Source: Fulvivirga kasyanovii
GTDB taxonomy: Bacteria > Bacteroidota > Bacteroidia > Cytophagales > Cyclobacteriaceae
Reading direction: 5' to 3'
Length of the DNA: 38,889 nt
Assembly: GCF_009711405.1 (NCBI RefSeq)
Contig: NZ_SMLW01000658.1
Coordinates: 1 to 38,889, forward strand
How positions within the stretch are numbered: position 1 is the stretch's first letter; each line of letters begins with the position of its first letter. A program made the translations under genes and the position numbers. A model generated the notes under the pieces. It saw only the letters and a list, made by a program, of their open reading frames with translations, searched no databases and had not been told where the DNA came from. This document shows positions 18,136-25,258 of this stretch, in pieces.

Positions 18136-18213
18136 ACAGCGGACAAGGCTAAATCGCAGCGTTACTAAACTTCCAAAAGTTTGGTAAAGCCGCAATTTAG
18201 CTCTGTACGCTGT
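18136..18213. repeat. Long palindromic repeat, copy A
   Basis: A 78-nt imperfect hairpin. The core arms TTACTAAACTT and AAGTTTGGTAA surround a 4-nt loop. Further out GCTAAAT pairs with ATTTAGC, and ACAGC with GCTGT. A related palindrome lies at 27592-27649 in the same orientation, with the same core and the same TCTGT end. It looks like a dispersed non-coding palindromic element. Confidence 0.65.
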
Positions 18214-18277
18214 CATCAAATTTATCAACCAAAAAGTGTGTATTTGCTGTGTCCTATCGTCTTAACTTAATAACATT

Positions 18278-18300
18278 GGAAGGGGCAGGGGGATGTTCTT
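18278..18300. repeat. Short G-rich dispersed repeat, copy 1
   Basis: GGGGCAGGGGGATGTTCT at 18283-18299 also occurs at 27352-27369. Both copies are in intergenic DNA that also holds a copy of the long palindromic repeat. Similar G-rich strings are common between genes in Bacteroidota. Confidence 0.5.
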
Positions 18301-18330
18301 AACCTGGAAAAGCCACACACATAAATCAAA

Positions 18331-18377
18331 AACCCCGACAAGCACAAGCCTGTCGGGGTAATCTTTTTATCACGATA
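18331..18377. terminator. Bidirectional terminator after the chitinase gene
   Basis: ACCCCGACA (18332-18340) pairs perfectly with TGTCGGGGT (18351-18359). The minus-strand reading is followed by TTTTTGATTT and the plus-strand reading by AATCTTTTTAT. It ends the chitinase transcript on the minus strand and can stop plus-strand transcripts from 17450. Confidence 0.85.
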
Positions 18378-18383
18378 GCTCTC

Positions 18384-20993
18384 TTACTCTTTAATCACCC
18401 TTGCACTTCTAATTATCTCTCCATTGATCTCTATCTGGTATAGATAAATTCCTGCCTTTAAAGAAGCGCCGTCCAGCGAAAATTCATACCAGCCCTGATC
18501 CAACCGTCCAGCATTTTGATCTATGACAATAACACCCTGAGCGTTGATCATTTTTAGCGATACATCACCTTTACGCTCAACCTTTACTCTCATGTTAAGG
18601 CTTGAGGTGAAAGGGTTAGGGTATGCCATGCTGCCCGATCCGCCAGTTCCATAGCTGAGTGTAGCACTGCAATCGCGTACATACTCCCAAACTCCACCGG
18701 CCGCCGGGTTGTCCCCCTGAGTCCACCACTTGTTACGGTACACCTTGTTTTCATAGACTACTTCCGTGCCGGATGTGGCATATACTTTTCCTGACTGCCA
18801 TGCCTCTCCACATGGGTCTGATTGTCCGTTGCAGTCTTCAATAAACTCCCAAACGGCAGCCTGTCCCGGAGTTTCGCCCTGCGTCCACCACTGGTTGCTG
18901 TAGAGCTTGCCATTGTATTGGACGATATTTCCGGCAGCAGCATATACCGTAGCAGCATCCCATTGAGGAGCATCGCAGCCACTGGTTTGTATTTTAACCT
19001 CAAAGGCTATCTCTACAATAGTGGAGGCACTTTCACTATCGGTAGCCTCTACCGTAAGACTATAGGTGCCTTCTGCTGCAGGAGTCCACAAGGCATAGTA
19101 TTCATCCCCATTGGCCGTGGAGCTTTGGGCTTGTCCATTGATCGTGAAGGTCACATTAGGTACATCGCTGTCATCTGTTACCATAGCACTCAGCCTGATT
19201 TCGCTAAGCTCGCTTTGGGTAATGACTTCTCCATTGGACGGATTTGTAACGTTTACCACGGGAGGTAAATTACCGGCTTCGTCAGCAATAGTAACTTTGA
19301 TAGTTTGTGATGAGGAGGCTCCCTCATTATCCACTGCTGTGGCTTTCAACGTTAGTTCACCATAAGCCGTGGGAGTTACCTGGGCTTCGTAATAGCTGCC
19401 ATTAAGTGTGCCTGTCACCTGGCTGCCATTGGCCTCGAAGCTTACACCGGCTATAGTACCATCTGCATCGGATGCAGAAGCCCTGAGCGTAATCGGGGTA
19501 AAGGAACTCATCACCAAAGTTTCCATATTAACAGGCGCAACCCAGCTTACATTGGGGCTTTGGTTAACATCAGTGTTACCGGCAGCATCATTGATGGCTT
19601 TCAGGAGGCTGCCGCCAGAGTTGTAGTCCACATCCTGGGTAAGCTCCCAGATGATGAGGCCCTGGTGGCCATAATCACGAGAATATTCCAGCTTCTTGCC
19701 TGCAAGCTTTGGCGTGTTGTAGTAGATGTTTCGACCATTACCGGTAACATTACCCTGCAACATGCGGCTGTCATTAGCATCATAACTTGTAGGAGCATTG
19801 GGAAACTCCGCCACAATGTCTTTGTAAGGTACATACACAAAGCCATTGCCTGCGGGTTTTTGTTGCGAAAAGTCGTAGCCATACATAGGCACGCCCAGCA
19901 CAAGCTTGCTTTTGGGCACTGAAAAACCTCCATCATGGTTCCATGCGGGTTCTGCCAGGCCCATCCAGTATTCCAGGGCATCCTGCGCACTGTAGATCGG
20001 GTTATTGGCCGACTGTCCGGGATAAGTATTTAAGGGCACCTTATACAGAGCCGAATGAGGACCAGAAGGTGAGGCATCCCACGACCCGGTGAAATCATAA
20101 GTCATCAGGCCTAACCAGTCGAGGTGATCTACCAGCTCATCGTCATAGTTATTGCCATACCATGAGGTGCCGAATACCGCTGCGGATAGCAGCTTCGAAG
20201 GGTCTTTTTGGCGCAGTTTCTGAGCCAATCTGGTAAGTCCGATAGCCGCCGGGTGCGGTCCCTGATCGCTATCGCCCCATTTGCTGCCACGCACACGGCC
20301 GCCCTGGTCGCTGGTGCCGGTAATGTTGGCATCTGCCCACCAGCACTCCATATCCAGGTCAACACCATCGAGGCCCTTTTCATCCATATAGTTGATGATC
20401 AGGTCGGCGATCTCATTCAGCTTTTGATCATTATTGTGGTATTTATCCATTAGCCAGATGAAGGCAAAGTCAGTAGCTCCACCAAGTGCAACGGATACGG
20501 TCACACCTTTTTGCTGTGCTTTTTGCAACACTCCCAAGTCAAACAGCACGGAATCCACTTTGTACTCCTGCGTTTCATCGAATGCAATGGAAGCGAAATC
20601 GCTGCTGTTGTAATTGTTGTTGTTTTGCTTAAACATCAAAAAGGAGATGTTCACATGGGTTACTACCTCGGGATTAAACTCATTGGCAATATCATAGCCT
20701 TCTACCCACGTGGGCAGATAACCAATGATCCGCTGAGGGCCGTCATAGTCAGGCCCCAGGCCACCGTCTCCACAAGCACCAAGGTTTTGCCAGCTTCCGT
20801 CGCTGCCCGGCGTGGTGTTGGTATACCATTTAGCTTCATAATTGAGGCCGTTGTATGACACCTTATCGCCTTGCGTATGCTCAGCGTTGTTGGGATCCCA
20901 CGGCGTAGCGCAGTCCGGAAACTCATATTGTGCCTGGGCGCATATCACGCCTAGTATGAGTAAGATTAAAGTTAAAACAGGTTGTTTTTTCAT
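18384..20993 (-). CDS. Secreted GH18 chitinase with chitin-binding domains and T9SS signal
   Basis: An 869-residue extracellular enzyme that hydrolyses chitin. Order: signal peptide (LILLILGVICAQAQ); CBM5/12-like module (KVSYNGLNYEAKWYTNTTPG); GH18 barrel from about residue 87 with the DGVDLDME catalytic motif, E216 being the acid; two Ig-like modules (NVSWVAPVNMETL on, and PPVVNVTNPSNGEVI on); two more CBM5/12 modules (YNGKLYSNQWWTQGETPG and YENKVYRNKWWTQGDNPA); and a type A T9SS sorting domain (AYPNPFTSSLNMRV ... GIYLYQIEINGEI). It lies alone with a strong terminator behind it. It implies growth on chitin or chitin-containing prey. Confidence 0.95.
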   Translation of the reverse strand: MKKQPVLTLILLILGVICAQAQYEFPDCATPWDPNNAEHTQGDKVSYNGLNYEAKWYTNTTPGSDGSWQNLGACGDGGLGPDYDGPQRIIGYLPTWVEGYDIANEFNPEVVTHVNISFLMFKQNNNNYNSSDFASIAFDETQEYKVDSVLFDLGVLQKAQQKGVTVSVALGGATDFAFIWLMDKYHNNDQKLNEIADLIINYMDEKGLDGVDLDMECWWADANITGTSDQGGRVRGSKWGDSDQGPHPAAIGLTRLAQKLRQKDPSKLLSAAVFGTSWYGNNYDDELVDHLDWLGLMTYDFTGSWDASPSGPHSALYKVPLNTYPGQSANNPIYSAQDALEYWMGLAEPAWNHDGGFSVPKSKLVLGVPMYGYDFSQQKPAGNGFVYVPYKDIVAEFPNAPTSYDANDSRMLQGNVTGNGRNIYYNTPKLAGKKLEYSRDYGHQGLIIWELTQDVDYNSGGSLLKAINDAAGNTDVNQSPNVSWVAPVNMETLVMSSFTPITLRASASDADGTIAGVSFEANGSQVTGTLNGSYYEAQVTPTAYGELTLKATAVDNEGASSSQTIKVTIADEAGNLPPVVNVTNPSNGEVITQSELSEIRLSAMVTDDSDVPNVTFTINGQAQSSTANGDEYYALWTPAAEGTYSLTVEATDSESASTIVEIAFEVKIQTSGCDAPQWDAATVYAAAGNIVQYNGKLYSNQWWTQGETPGQAAVWEFIEDCNGQSDPCGEAWQSGKVYATSGTEVVYENKVYRNKWWTQGDNPAAGGVWEYVRDCSATLSYGTGGSGSMAYPNPFTSSLNMRVKVERKGDVSLKMINAQGVIVIDQNAGRLDQGWYEFSLDGASLKAGIYLYQIEINGEIIRSARVIKE

Positions 20994-21653
20994 AAGGGGT
21001 AAAATTTATTTGGGTTGAAAAATAGGAGCCTCTTATAGACATTAAGCTTGATGCGGTGCAACTCTTTGCCTTTGCCGGTCATCACCAGAAAATACAGGTC
21101 GGCAAACTAAGCTCGTGGCCTCCGGCCGGTAATGTTGTTTCTATCACTTTCCCGGCTGTTTGTCCTTGTAATGGGTTTGTAGAATTTTATCATAGAATAG
21201 TTGGTCGAGGTTGTTCATAGGTTGAAGGTTCAGGCATTGAGCAATAGATACCTGTTACCGGAAAGCGTTTCCGGCCTTAGCATATGTAAGAAGATGTGAA
21301 AGTTACCGAGGCTACCGCCTCGTAAGTCCGGTTACGTTCCGTTGTAAAAACTGATGTGCGCAGTTTCCAGGTGCCATGGATACCGGCAGCGGAATACATA
21401 GAGGTTTTAGGTGTCTGATGGTCATGGTTTGGTCGGTTATAGGTTGAATATTTTTGATGCCCCGGAGAAGGAGAAGCCACTTTTCAAAACTCCGCCATGT
21501 CCGGTAAGAGCATCAAAAACAGCAGCATATACGCCAAGGGAGATGATTTTTCCTAATTTATTTGCTGTTTGGCAGGAAGTTGTAGCTGAATGGTGATTGG
21601 GAACGATTGGGTCTGTGATTTTTTGGGGTTTTTGTTCTGTGTTTCCGCACCTA
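20994..21653. other. Long intergenic region with no clear gene
   Basis: About 660 bp without a convincing gene. Short palindromes are present: CCGGAAA-GCG-TTTCCGG at 21258-21274 and CGAGGC-TACC-GCCTCG at 21307-21322. On the minus strand between about 21130 and 21010, reading frames broken by a stop resemble coding sequence (LYFLVMTGKGKELHRIKL), perhaps the decayed end of a secreted protein. This last point is weak. Confidence 0.4.
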
Positions 21654-21678
21654 CCTGGCGCAGGCGTCCGCTTGTGCC
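21654..21678 (+). repeat. REP hairpin, forward type
   Basis: CTGGCGCAGGCG-TC-CGCTTGTGCC hairpin, the left end of the deleted element. An outer stem CTACCTG (21651-21657) with CAGGTAG (21687-21693) encloses it. Confidence 0.8.
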
Positions 21679-21706
21679 ACACCCAGCAGGTAGCTATCTT
21701 AGCTCA

Positions 21707-21967
21707 AGGAGTAGAAAGTACAAATTCCACGATCAAAGCAAACTATACTTTGTCAGCTTTGCTACAGTCTACTGGATAGACCTATTTGTAAGGGAGGATT
21801 ACAACAAAGAACTGTCGGATAATAAAATGATGGAACAACGTTTGGATTATTTGCACCTGAATCTCGTAATTGCAGATTTGTGAGTGAGCCGTCCTACTGG
21901 AAATATAGCAGTGTGATTGATCATAGTAGTGGGTAAGGGTATGTTGAATATTTTGTGTATTGAGTAA
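21707..21967 (+). pseudogene. RAYT transposase pseudogene
   Basis: This is the coding part of the deleted element. The ATG of the full copy reads AGG here. A 96-codon in-frame deletion removes the catalytic H-V-H motif. A later 1-nt loss and a compensating 1-nt gain shift the frame over the part following the catalytic tyrosine. Remaining residues match the intact protein (SKLYFVSFATVYWIDLFV; then DNKMMEQRLDYLHLN). It is non-functional. Confidence 0.85.
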
Positions 21968-21968
21968 G

Positions 21969-21993
21969 GGCACAAGCGGACGCTTGCGCCAGA
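21969..21993 (-). repeat. REP hairpin, reverse type
   Basis: GGCACAAGCG and CGCTTGCGCC form 10-bp arms with one mismatch and a 2-nt loop. It is the right end of the deleted element and is the reverse complement of the forward type. Confidence 0.85.
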
Positions 21994-22059
21994 GGGCAAT
22001 CTCTGGGGTAATTTATTCTATTAAAAGAGAAGGTACCCAGTTACCAAATGATTATATAA

Positions 22060-22239
22060 TTATCTTCCTACTAGGGTAATAATAAGCCAAATCAAACCTA
22101 TTAACAATCCAGCTACTCCAGCTATTAGAAAAATAGTATTCATAGGGTGAGGCCCTGCTATTGTCCAGGCAATGGCATTTAAGACCCACCCGATAAAGAT
22201 TAGGCAAAATGAAAATATTATTTTGTTCCTTTTCGTCAT
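22060..22239 (-). CDS. Small two-TM membrane protein
   Basis: A 59-residue protein made almost wholly of two membrane helices, IIFSFCLIFIGWVLNAIAW and IFLIAGVAGLLIGLIWLIITL. ATG 22239 starts just before the first helix; a longer start at 22293 would overlap the upstream gene. It begins 16 bp after the stop of the HEIGH-motif protein, so the two form an operon. No family is recognised. Confidence 0.6.
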   Translation of the reverse strand: MTKRNKIIFSFCLIFIGWVLNAIAWTIAGPHPMNTIFLIAGVAGLLIGLIWLIITLVGR

Positions 22240-22255
22240 TAAAATGATTGCTAAA

Positions 22256-23044
22256 TTAATCGTTGGTTGGGTTAATCTTCTCGATTCTCTCAAAGGGAAT
22301 AACCTTACTTTCCAAGAGTGTTTTTCTCAATTGTTCAGCATACCTATGAGCATATTGCTCTTTTTGATGTGATGGTAGTTTGAAGTAGTTGTCAAATCTA
22401 ATCTCCCATTCTTCAAATGGTTCGTCCTCTGTTCCCTGTTCTTCAACTTCCTGAAGATAATGTTTGTAGTGGCCAATTTCATGTAGAAGTGTTCTGTATA
22501 GCTGGGTGTTTCTTACATTTTTAAGCTCATACTCAGCTTCGAAATATCTTTTTGTTTCAATAATTCTATGACCATCTTCTCGCAGACGTTCAAGCTCTTT
22601 CTGATCTTCAGAACTAAGCTTCTTCGACCATTTTAAATTTCGTTTATTATCAAACGCCTCTAAGATAATTGCAGGCCCCGTTTCCCCCTCGAATTCATAT
22701 GTGTAAATAAGTCGCCCCCAAACCGGCGATAATGTTTCTTCTTTACGTTTCGGTTGCCTTAGAATAATCAGCTTGAGATCTGCATAATCATTGGGAGGTA
22801 CATGCCTGAGTAGTTCTGCAATATCGTCTATAGTACAAGCATGTTCAGTTGATACTCGTGTGGATTCAATGACGAACTCAAACCGGTTTCCATTTATCGT
22901 TCGGCTAACTTTTTGATAGTTTGTTAGTCGTTCGTAAAACGTTTTATTTGTGTTGGCAGGTGAGGGAATGGTTAGTTCATTGTTCTGACCATGTCCCTGT
23001 TTATTAGTACCAATATTCTTATTTCTTCTTGTAGGATTGTACAT
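22256..23044 (-). CDS. Putative zinc metalloprotease, HEIGH motif
   Basis: A 262-residue protein without a signal peptide or membrane helix. H188-E189-I-G-H192 in LLHEIGHYKHYL is a textbook HExxH zinc motif. KEQYAHRYAEQ, with E229 about 37 residues later, resembles the third-ligand helix of ImmA/IrrE-type gluzincins (ExxAxxxA). The N-terminal 40 residues are polar and low-complexity. The family is not recognised beyond this. It is followed by a tiny membrane protein and the pair is bounded by REPs (21969 and 23145). A protease-membrane protein pair could be a regulatory or defence module, which is speculation. Confidence 0.65.
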   Translation of the reverse strand: MYNPTRRNKNIGTNKQGHGQNNELTIPSPANTNKTFYERLTNYQKVSRTINGNRFEFVIESTRVSTEHACTIDDIAELLRHVPPNDYADLKLIILRQPKRKEETLSPVWGRLIYTYEFEGETGPAIILEAFDNKRNLKWSKKLSSEDQKELERLREDGHRIIETKRYFEAEYELKNVRNTQLYRTLLHEIGHYKHYLQEVEEQGTEDEPFEEWEIRFDNYFKLPSHQKEQYAHRYAEQLRKTLLESKVIPFERIEKINPTND

Positions 23045-23144
23045 GGTTCAACAATTACTTTCCAAACGTTCTTAGAATGTGGAGGTGGTCAACCAATGTG
23101 AAGAACGCAAGCCGTAAAGATATTAAAAAAGAGTAGGTTTTCCT

Positions 23145-23223
23145 CTGGCGTAAGTGTCCGCTTGTGCCAGACCGGGTGGGTCGCTATCTTAGCTGAATGA
23201 GCAGAAAGTGCAAGTTCCGAGAC
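23145..23223 (+). mobile_element. 5' remnant of a RAYT element
   Basis: A degraded forward REP (23145-23169), the CTATCTTAGCT leader and the first ~30 bp of the transposase gene (ATGAGCAGAAAG) match the left end of the intact element. Homology stops near 23223, where unrelated sequence begins. Confidence 0.75.
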
Positions 23224-23265
23224 TATTTGGTTGACACAATATCAACAATATGAAATTCGATTACT

Positions 23266-23574
23266 ATGTTGTTTGAGGTAATTAACTTTATTACAGGCAT
23301 CTGCTTTGTGATACTGGCGATAGTGTATTTCTATAAAATTTTGTTGCATCTAGAGTTTCTGAAGAACATAAATGGAGGAAAATTGACGGTATTCGAAATG
23401 CGTCGGAGAGCGGGAGAAATCAAATATGAGGACAGTGATACAAACACGAGAGCTGATTCTGAGGCAAAAAGTAAGATAAACAGGATATTAACCTTGTTAA
23501 GAATTACACTAATGATTTTTTTAGTTTTATTATTGATTCGTTTACTGCTCATAAGCTTCTGGCAATACGTTTGA
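23266..23574 (+). CDS. Small two-TM membrane protein between REPs
   Basis: A 102-residue protein I do not recognise. Membrane helices lie at VINFITGICFVILAIVYFY and ITLMIFLVLLLIRLLLISFW, joined by a charged segment (EMRRRAGEIKYEDSDTNTRADSEAKSK). It sits between the RAYT remnant (23145-23223) and the intact element (from 23580), ending only 5 bp before the REP. No partner gene is evident. Confidence 0.55.
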   Translation: MLFEVINFITGICFVILAIVYFYKILLHLEFLKNINGGKLTVFEMRRRAGEIKYEDSDTNTRADSEAKSKINRILTLLRITLMIFLVLLLIRLLLISFWQYV

Positions 23575-23579
23575 CCTAC

Positions 23580-23604
23580 TCTGGCGCAAGCGTCCGCTTG
23601 TGCC
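23580..23604 (+). repeat. REP hairpin, forward type (left end of intact element)
   Basis: GGCGCAAGCG and CGCTTGTGCC arms with TC loop; one mismatch. It is the reverse complement of the right-end REP. Confidence 0.88.
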
Positions 23605-23632
23605 GCATCCGGCAGGTAACTATCTTAGCTCA

Positions 23633-24181
23633 ATGAGTAGAAAGTACAAATTCCAGGACCAAAGCAAACTATACTTTGTGAGCTTTGCTACAGTCTACTG
23701 GATAGACCTATTTGTAAGGGAAGATTACAACAATATTTTGATAGAAAGCTTAAAGTATTGTCAAAAAGAAAAAGGGCTTGAAATCTATGCATGGTGCATT
23801 ATGCCAAGTCATGTTCACTTGATCATAGGGACAGAAGACAAGCCTATGCAGGACATATTGAGAGACTTCAAAAGCTTTACGTCGCGTAAATTAAAAAAGG
23901 AAATTCAAAACCATCCTTCGGAAAGCAGGCGGGAATGGATAAAATGGATGATGGAGCGTGCAGGAAACAAAAACGGCAACAACAACGGTTGGCAGCTTTG
24001 GCAGCAGCACAACCATCCTATAGAGCTGTCAGATAATAAAATGATGGAACAACGTTTGAATTATTTGCACATGAACCCCGTAGTTGCAGGGTTTGTGAGT
24101 GAGCCGTCATACTGGAAATATAGCAGTGCGCTTGATTATAGTGGTGGCAAGGGTCTGTTGAATATTTTGTTTATTGAATAA
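23633..24181 (+). CDS. REP-associated tyrosine transposase (RAYT, Y1 family)
   Basis: A 182-residue single-stranded DNA transposase of the IS200/IS605-related HUH type. H60-V-H62 in MPSHVHLII is the metal-binding HUH motif. Y144 in LNYLHMNPVVAGF is the likely nucleophile. The early SKLYFVSFATVYWIDLF strand is typical. ATG 23633 is chosen because the deleted and truncated copies align from here and because upstream bases belong to the REP. Such proteins nick and mobilise their flanking REP hairpins and are usually domesticated, single-copy genes. Here decayed copies show that the whole unit has duplicated locally. It looks intact. Confidence 0.92.
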   Translation: MSRKYKFQDQSKLYFVSFATVYWIDLFVREDYNNILIESLKYCQKEKGLEIYAWCIMPSHVHLIIGTEDKPMQDILRDFKSFTSRKLKKEIQNHPSESRREWIKWMMERAGNKNGNNNGWQLWQQHNHPIELSDNKMMEQRLNYLHMNPVVAGFVSEPSYWKYSSALDYSGGKGLLNILFIE

Positions 24182-24182
24182 G

Positions 24183-24207
24183 GGCACAAGCGGACGCTTG
24201 CGCCAGA
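24183..24207 (-). repeat. REP hairpin, reverse type (right end of intact element)
   Basis: GGCACAAGCG and CGCTTGCGCC arms with GA loop. Followed by AAGTGAG, which recurs after the REP at 24853. Confidence 0.88.
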
Positions 24208-24251
24208 AAGTGAGTTTGAAATTGAATGCTCTAATTTGGGCTTAAAGCTTT

Positions 24252-24851
24252 ATGGATATAGGTAAACCAAGCAGGTCATATAGAATGCACCAGGCACAAG
24301 AACTACTGAAACACAAATTCCATCAAAATGTTGTCAAAAGTCTGGCTTCTAAACTGGATATTCCACATTTAAGATCAGGAAATGCTACCATAAGAGATAA
24401 TAGGGGATGGAGAATAAATGAAAAATCTATTGAATACTGTTGGTTAATTGGCATATCCAAGTCCTTTGTAGGTTGGTGTTGGTTATATTCTATAAAATTT
24501 AATCAAAACTCTTTTAGGAAAATTCATAATCCTGATGAGCTAACACAAGGGATTTTTACCGTTGATAAAGAAGGGAAAATTGGAGAGTTTTATCAGAAGC
24601 ATCGACCTCAAGATTACGCCGATAAGATAAGAAGATTGACATCATATGATCTGTTTGATGCGAATAGAGGGCTGACCCTGGATGGCATTGGATATGAATA
24701 TCTTGTTTTTGCTCCAAATGCCGAAATAAAAATTTCCCTTAATAATCCGAATTCAGAAAACTGGAAAGTTTGGGAAAATGAGGTTTGGAGAGTTGGAAGG
24801 GAGTTATCGCTGAATTCTGGCATTCAGGTATCAAAGGAACTGTTTGAATAA
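24252..24851 (+). CDS. Orphan protein between REPs
   Basis: A 199-residue soluble protein I do not recognise. It has a basic N-terminus (SRSYRMHQAQELLKHKFHQN), aromatic segments (EYCWLIGISKSFVGWCWLY) and no signal peptide. Its stop lies within TTGAATAARGGCACAAG, the same junction that ends the transposase gene, so the REP end may supply its last codons. It may thus be a shortened gene. It is AT-rich, as are its REP-bounded neighbours. Confidence 0.55.
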   Translation: MDIGKPSRSYRMHQAQELLKHKFHQNVVKSLASKLDIPHLRSGNATIRDNRGWRINEKSIEYCWLIGISKSFVGWCWLYSIKFNQNSFRKIHNPDELTQGIFTVDKEGKIGEFYQKHRPQDYADKIRRLTSYDLFDANRGLTLDGIGYEYLVFAPNAEIKISLNNPNSENWKVWENEVWRVGRELSLNSGIQVSKELFE

Positions 24852-24852
24852 A

Positions 24853-24877
24853 GGCACAAGCGGACGCTTGCGCCAGA
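24853..24877 (-). repeat. Lone REP hairpin, reverse type
   Basis: Identical over the 25 bp to the right-end REPs at 21969 and 24183, including the TTGAATAA-like upstream bases and AGTGAG downstream, but with no transposase attached. Confidence 0.85.
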
Positions 24878-24879
24878 GA

Positions 24880-25122
24880 GTGAGTGAAAAGGATATAAAA
24901 AAAATATCAGAGCAGATAGAAAACTCGAAATTTTATAATGCCAAAGATGATTACAGTAATTCAATTTATGACTCTTTGACGACTTATAATTTAAAAGGCT
25001 ATTGGGTCTTAGATAAAAACGTCTATGAATTTTATCAAGCAGTAGAGCAGTGGAAAGAAACAACTACCATCCAAATCGATCGATTAGAAAGGACAATTGA
25101 AGTAAATCTAACGCATTTATAA
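24880..25122 (+). CDS. Short orphan reading frame after a REP (possible fragment)
   Basis: An 80-residue frame from GTG 24880. It continues upstream through the REP to TTG 24844 without a stop, which is not a credible start. Sequence such as KKISEQIENSKFYNAKDDY and LDKNVYEFYQAVEQWKE looks like real protein. The lack of a normal start right at the REP suggests the C-terminal part of a gene cut by the element. Family unknown. Confidence 0.4.
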   Translation: MSEKDIKKISEQIENSKFYNAKDDYSNSIYDSLTTYNLKGYWVLDKNVYEFYQAVEQWKETTTIQIDRLERTIEVNLTHL

Positions 25123-25180
25123 GCCCCATAAACTATCAGTAGGAGTAAAGAGGATTTTGTTCGGATATGCAGCCAGGGGA

Positions 25181-25193
25181 GCGCCAGAGAGTG
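25181..25193 (-). repeat. Partial REP end
   Basis: GCGCCAGAGAGTG matches the outer end and flank of the REP at 24853-24885. The rest of the hairpin is missing. It marks the right edge of the REP-rich island. Confidence 0.5.
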
Positions 25194-25258
25194 TAATAAT
25201 ATCCTTTACGGGGTGCAATTAGTTACGAATGCCATTATATTTACCTAGAAAAAATTCG

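Larger units (their letters stand above)
21654..21993 (+). mobile_element. Internally deleted RAYT element (MITE-like derivative)
   Basis: A 340-bp copy of the intact 628-bp element at 23580-24207. Both ends keep the REP hairpins in inverted orientation. The interior lacks 288 bp, matching 23734-24021 of the full copy. The remaining sequence differs from the full copy at only a few positions in the first ~100 bp, so the loss looks fairly recent. It cannot make an active transposase but its ends could be moved by one. Confidence 0.8.
23580..24207 (+). mobile_element. Intact REP-RAYT element
   Basis: A 628-bp unit: forward REP (23580-23604), a short leader, the transposase gene, and a reverse REP (24183-24207) that starts 2 bp after the stop codon. 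This is the classic layout of REP-associated tyrosine transposases. Deleted and truncated relatives lie within 2 kb. Confidence 0.88.

Noticed and set aside
21010-21180. Decayed end of a T9SS-type protein on the minus strand
   Set aside because: LYFLVMTGKGKELHRIKL is suggestive, but the frame is broken by a stop and the match is too short to support a pseudogene call.
21437-21682. Minus-strand reading frame of 81 codons in the gap after the chitinase gene
   Set aside because: It runs into the REP of the deleted element, has no recognisable domain and no start signal.
23600-23632. Longer transposase start at GTG 23600
   Set aside because: These bases belong to the REP and leader; the related copies align from ATG 23633.
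21654-25193. CRISPR array
   Set aside because: The repeats are hairpins in both orientations at irregular distances of hundreds of bases, with genes between them and no cas genes. They are REP ends.
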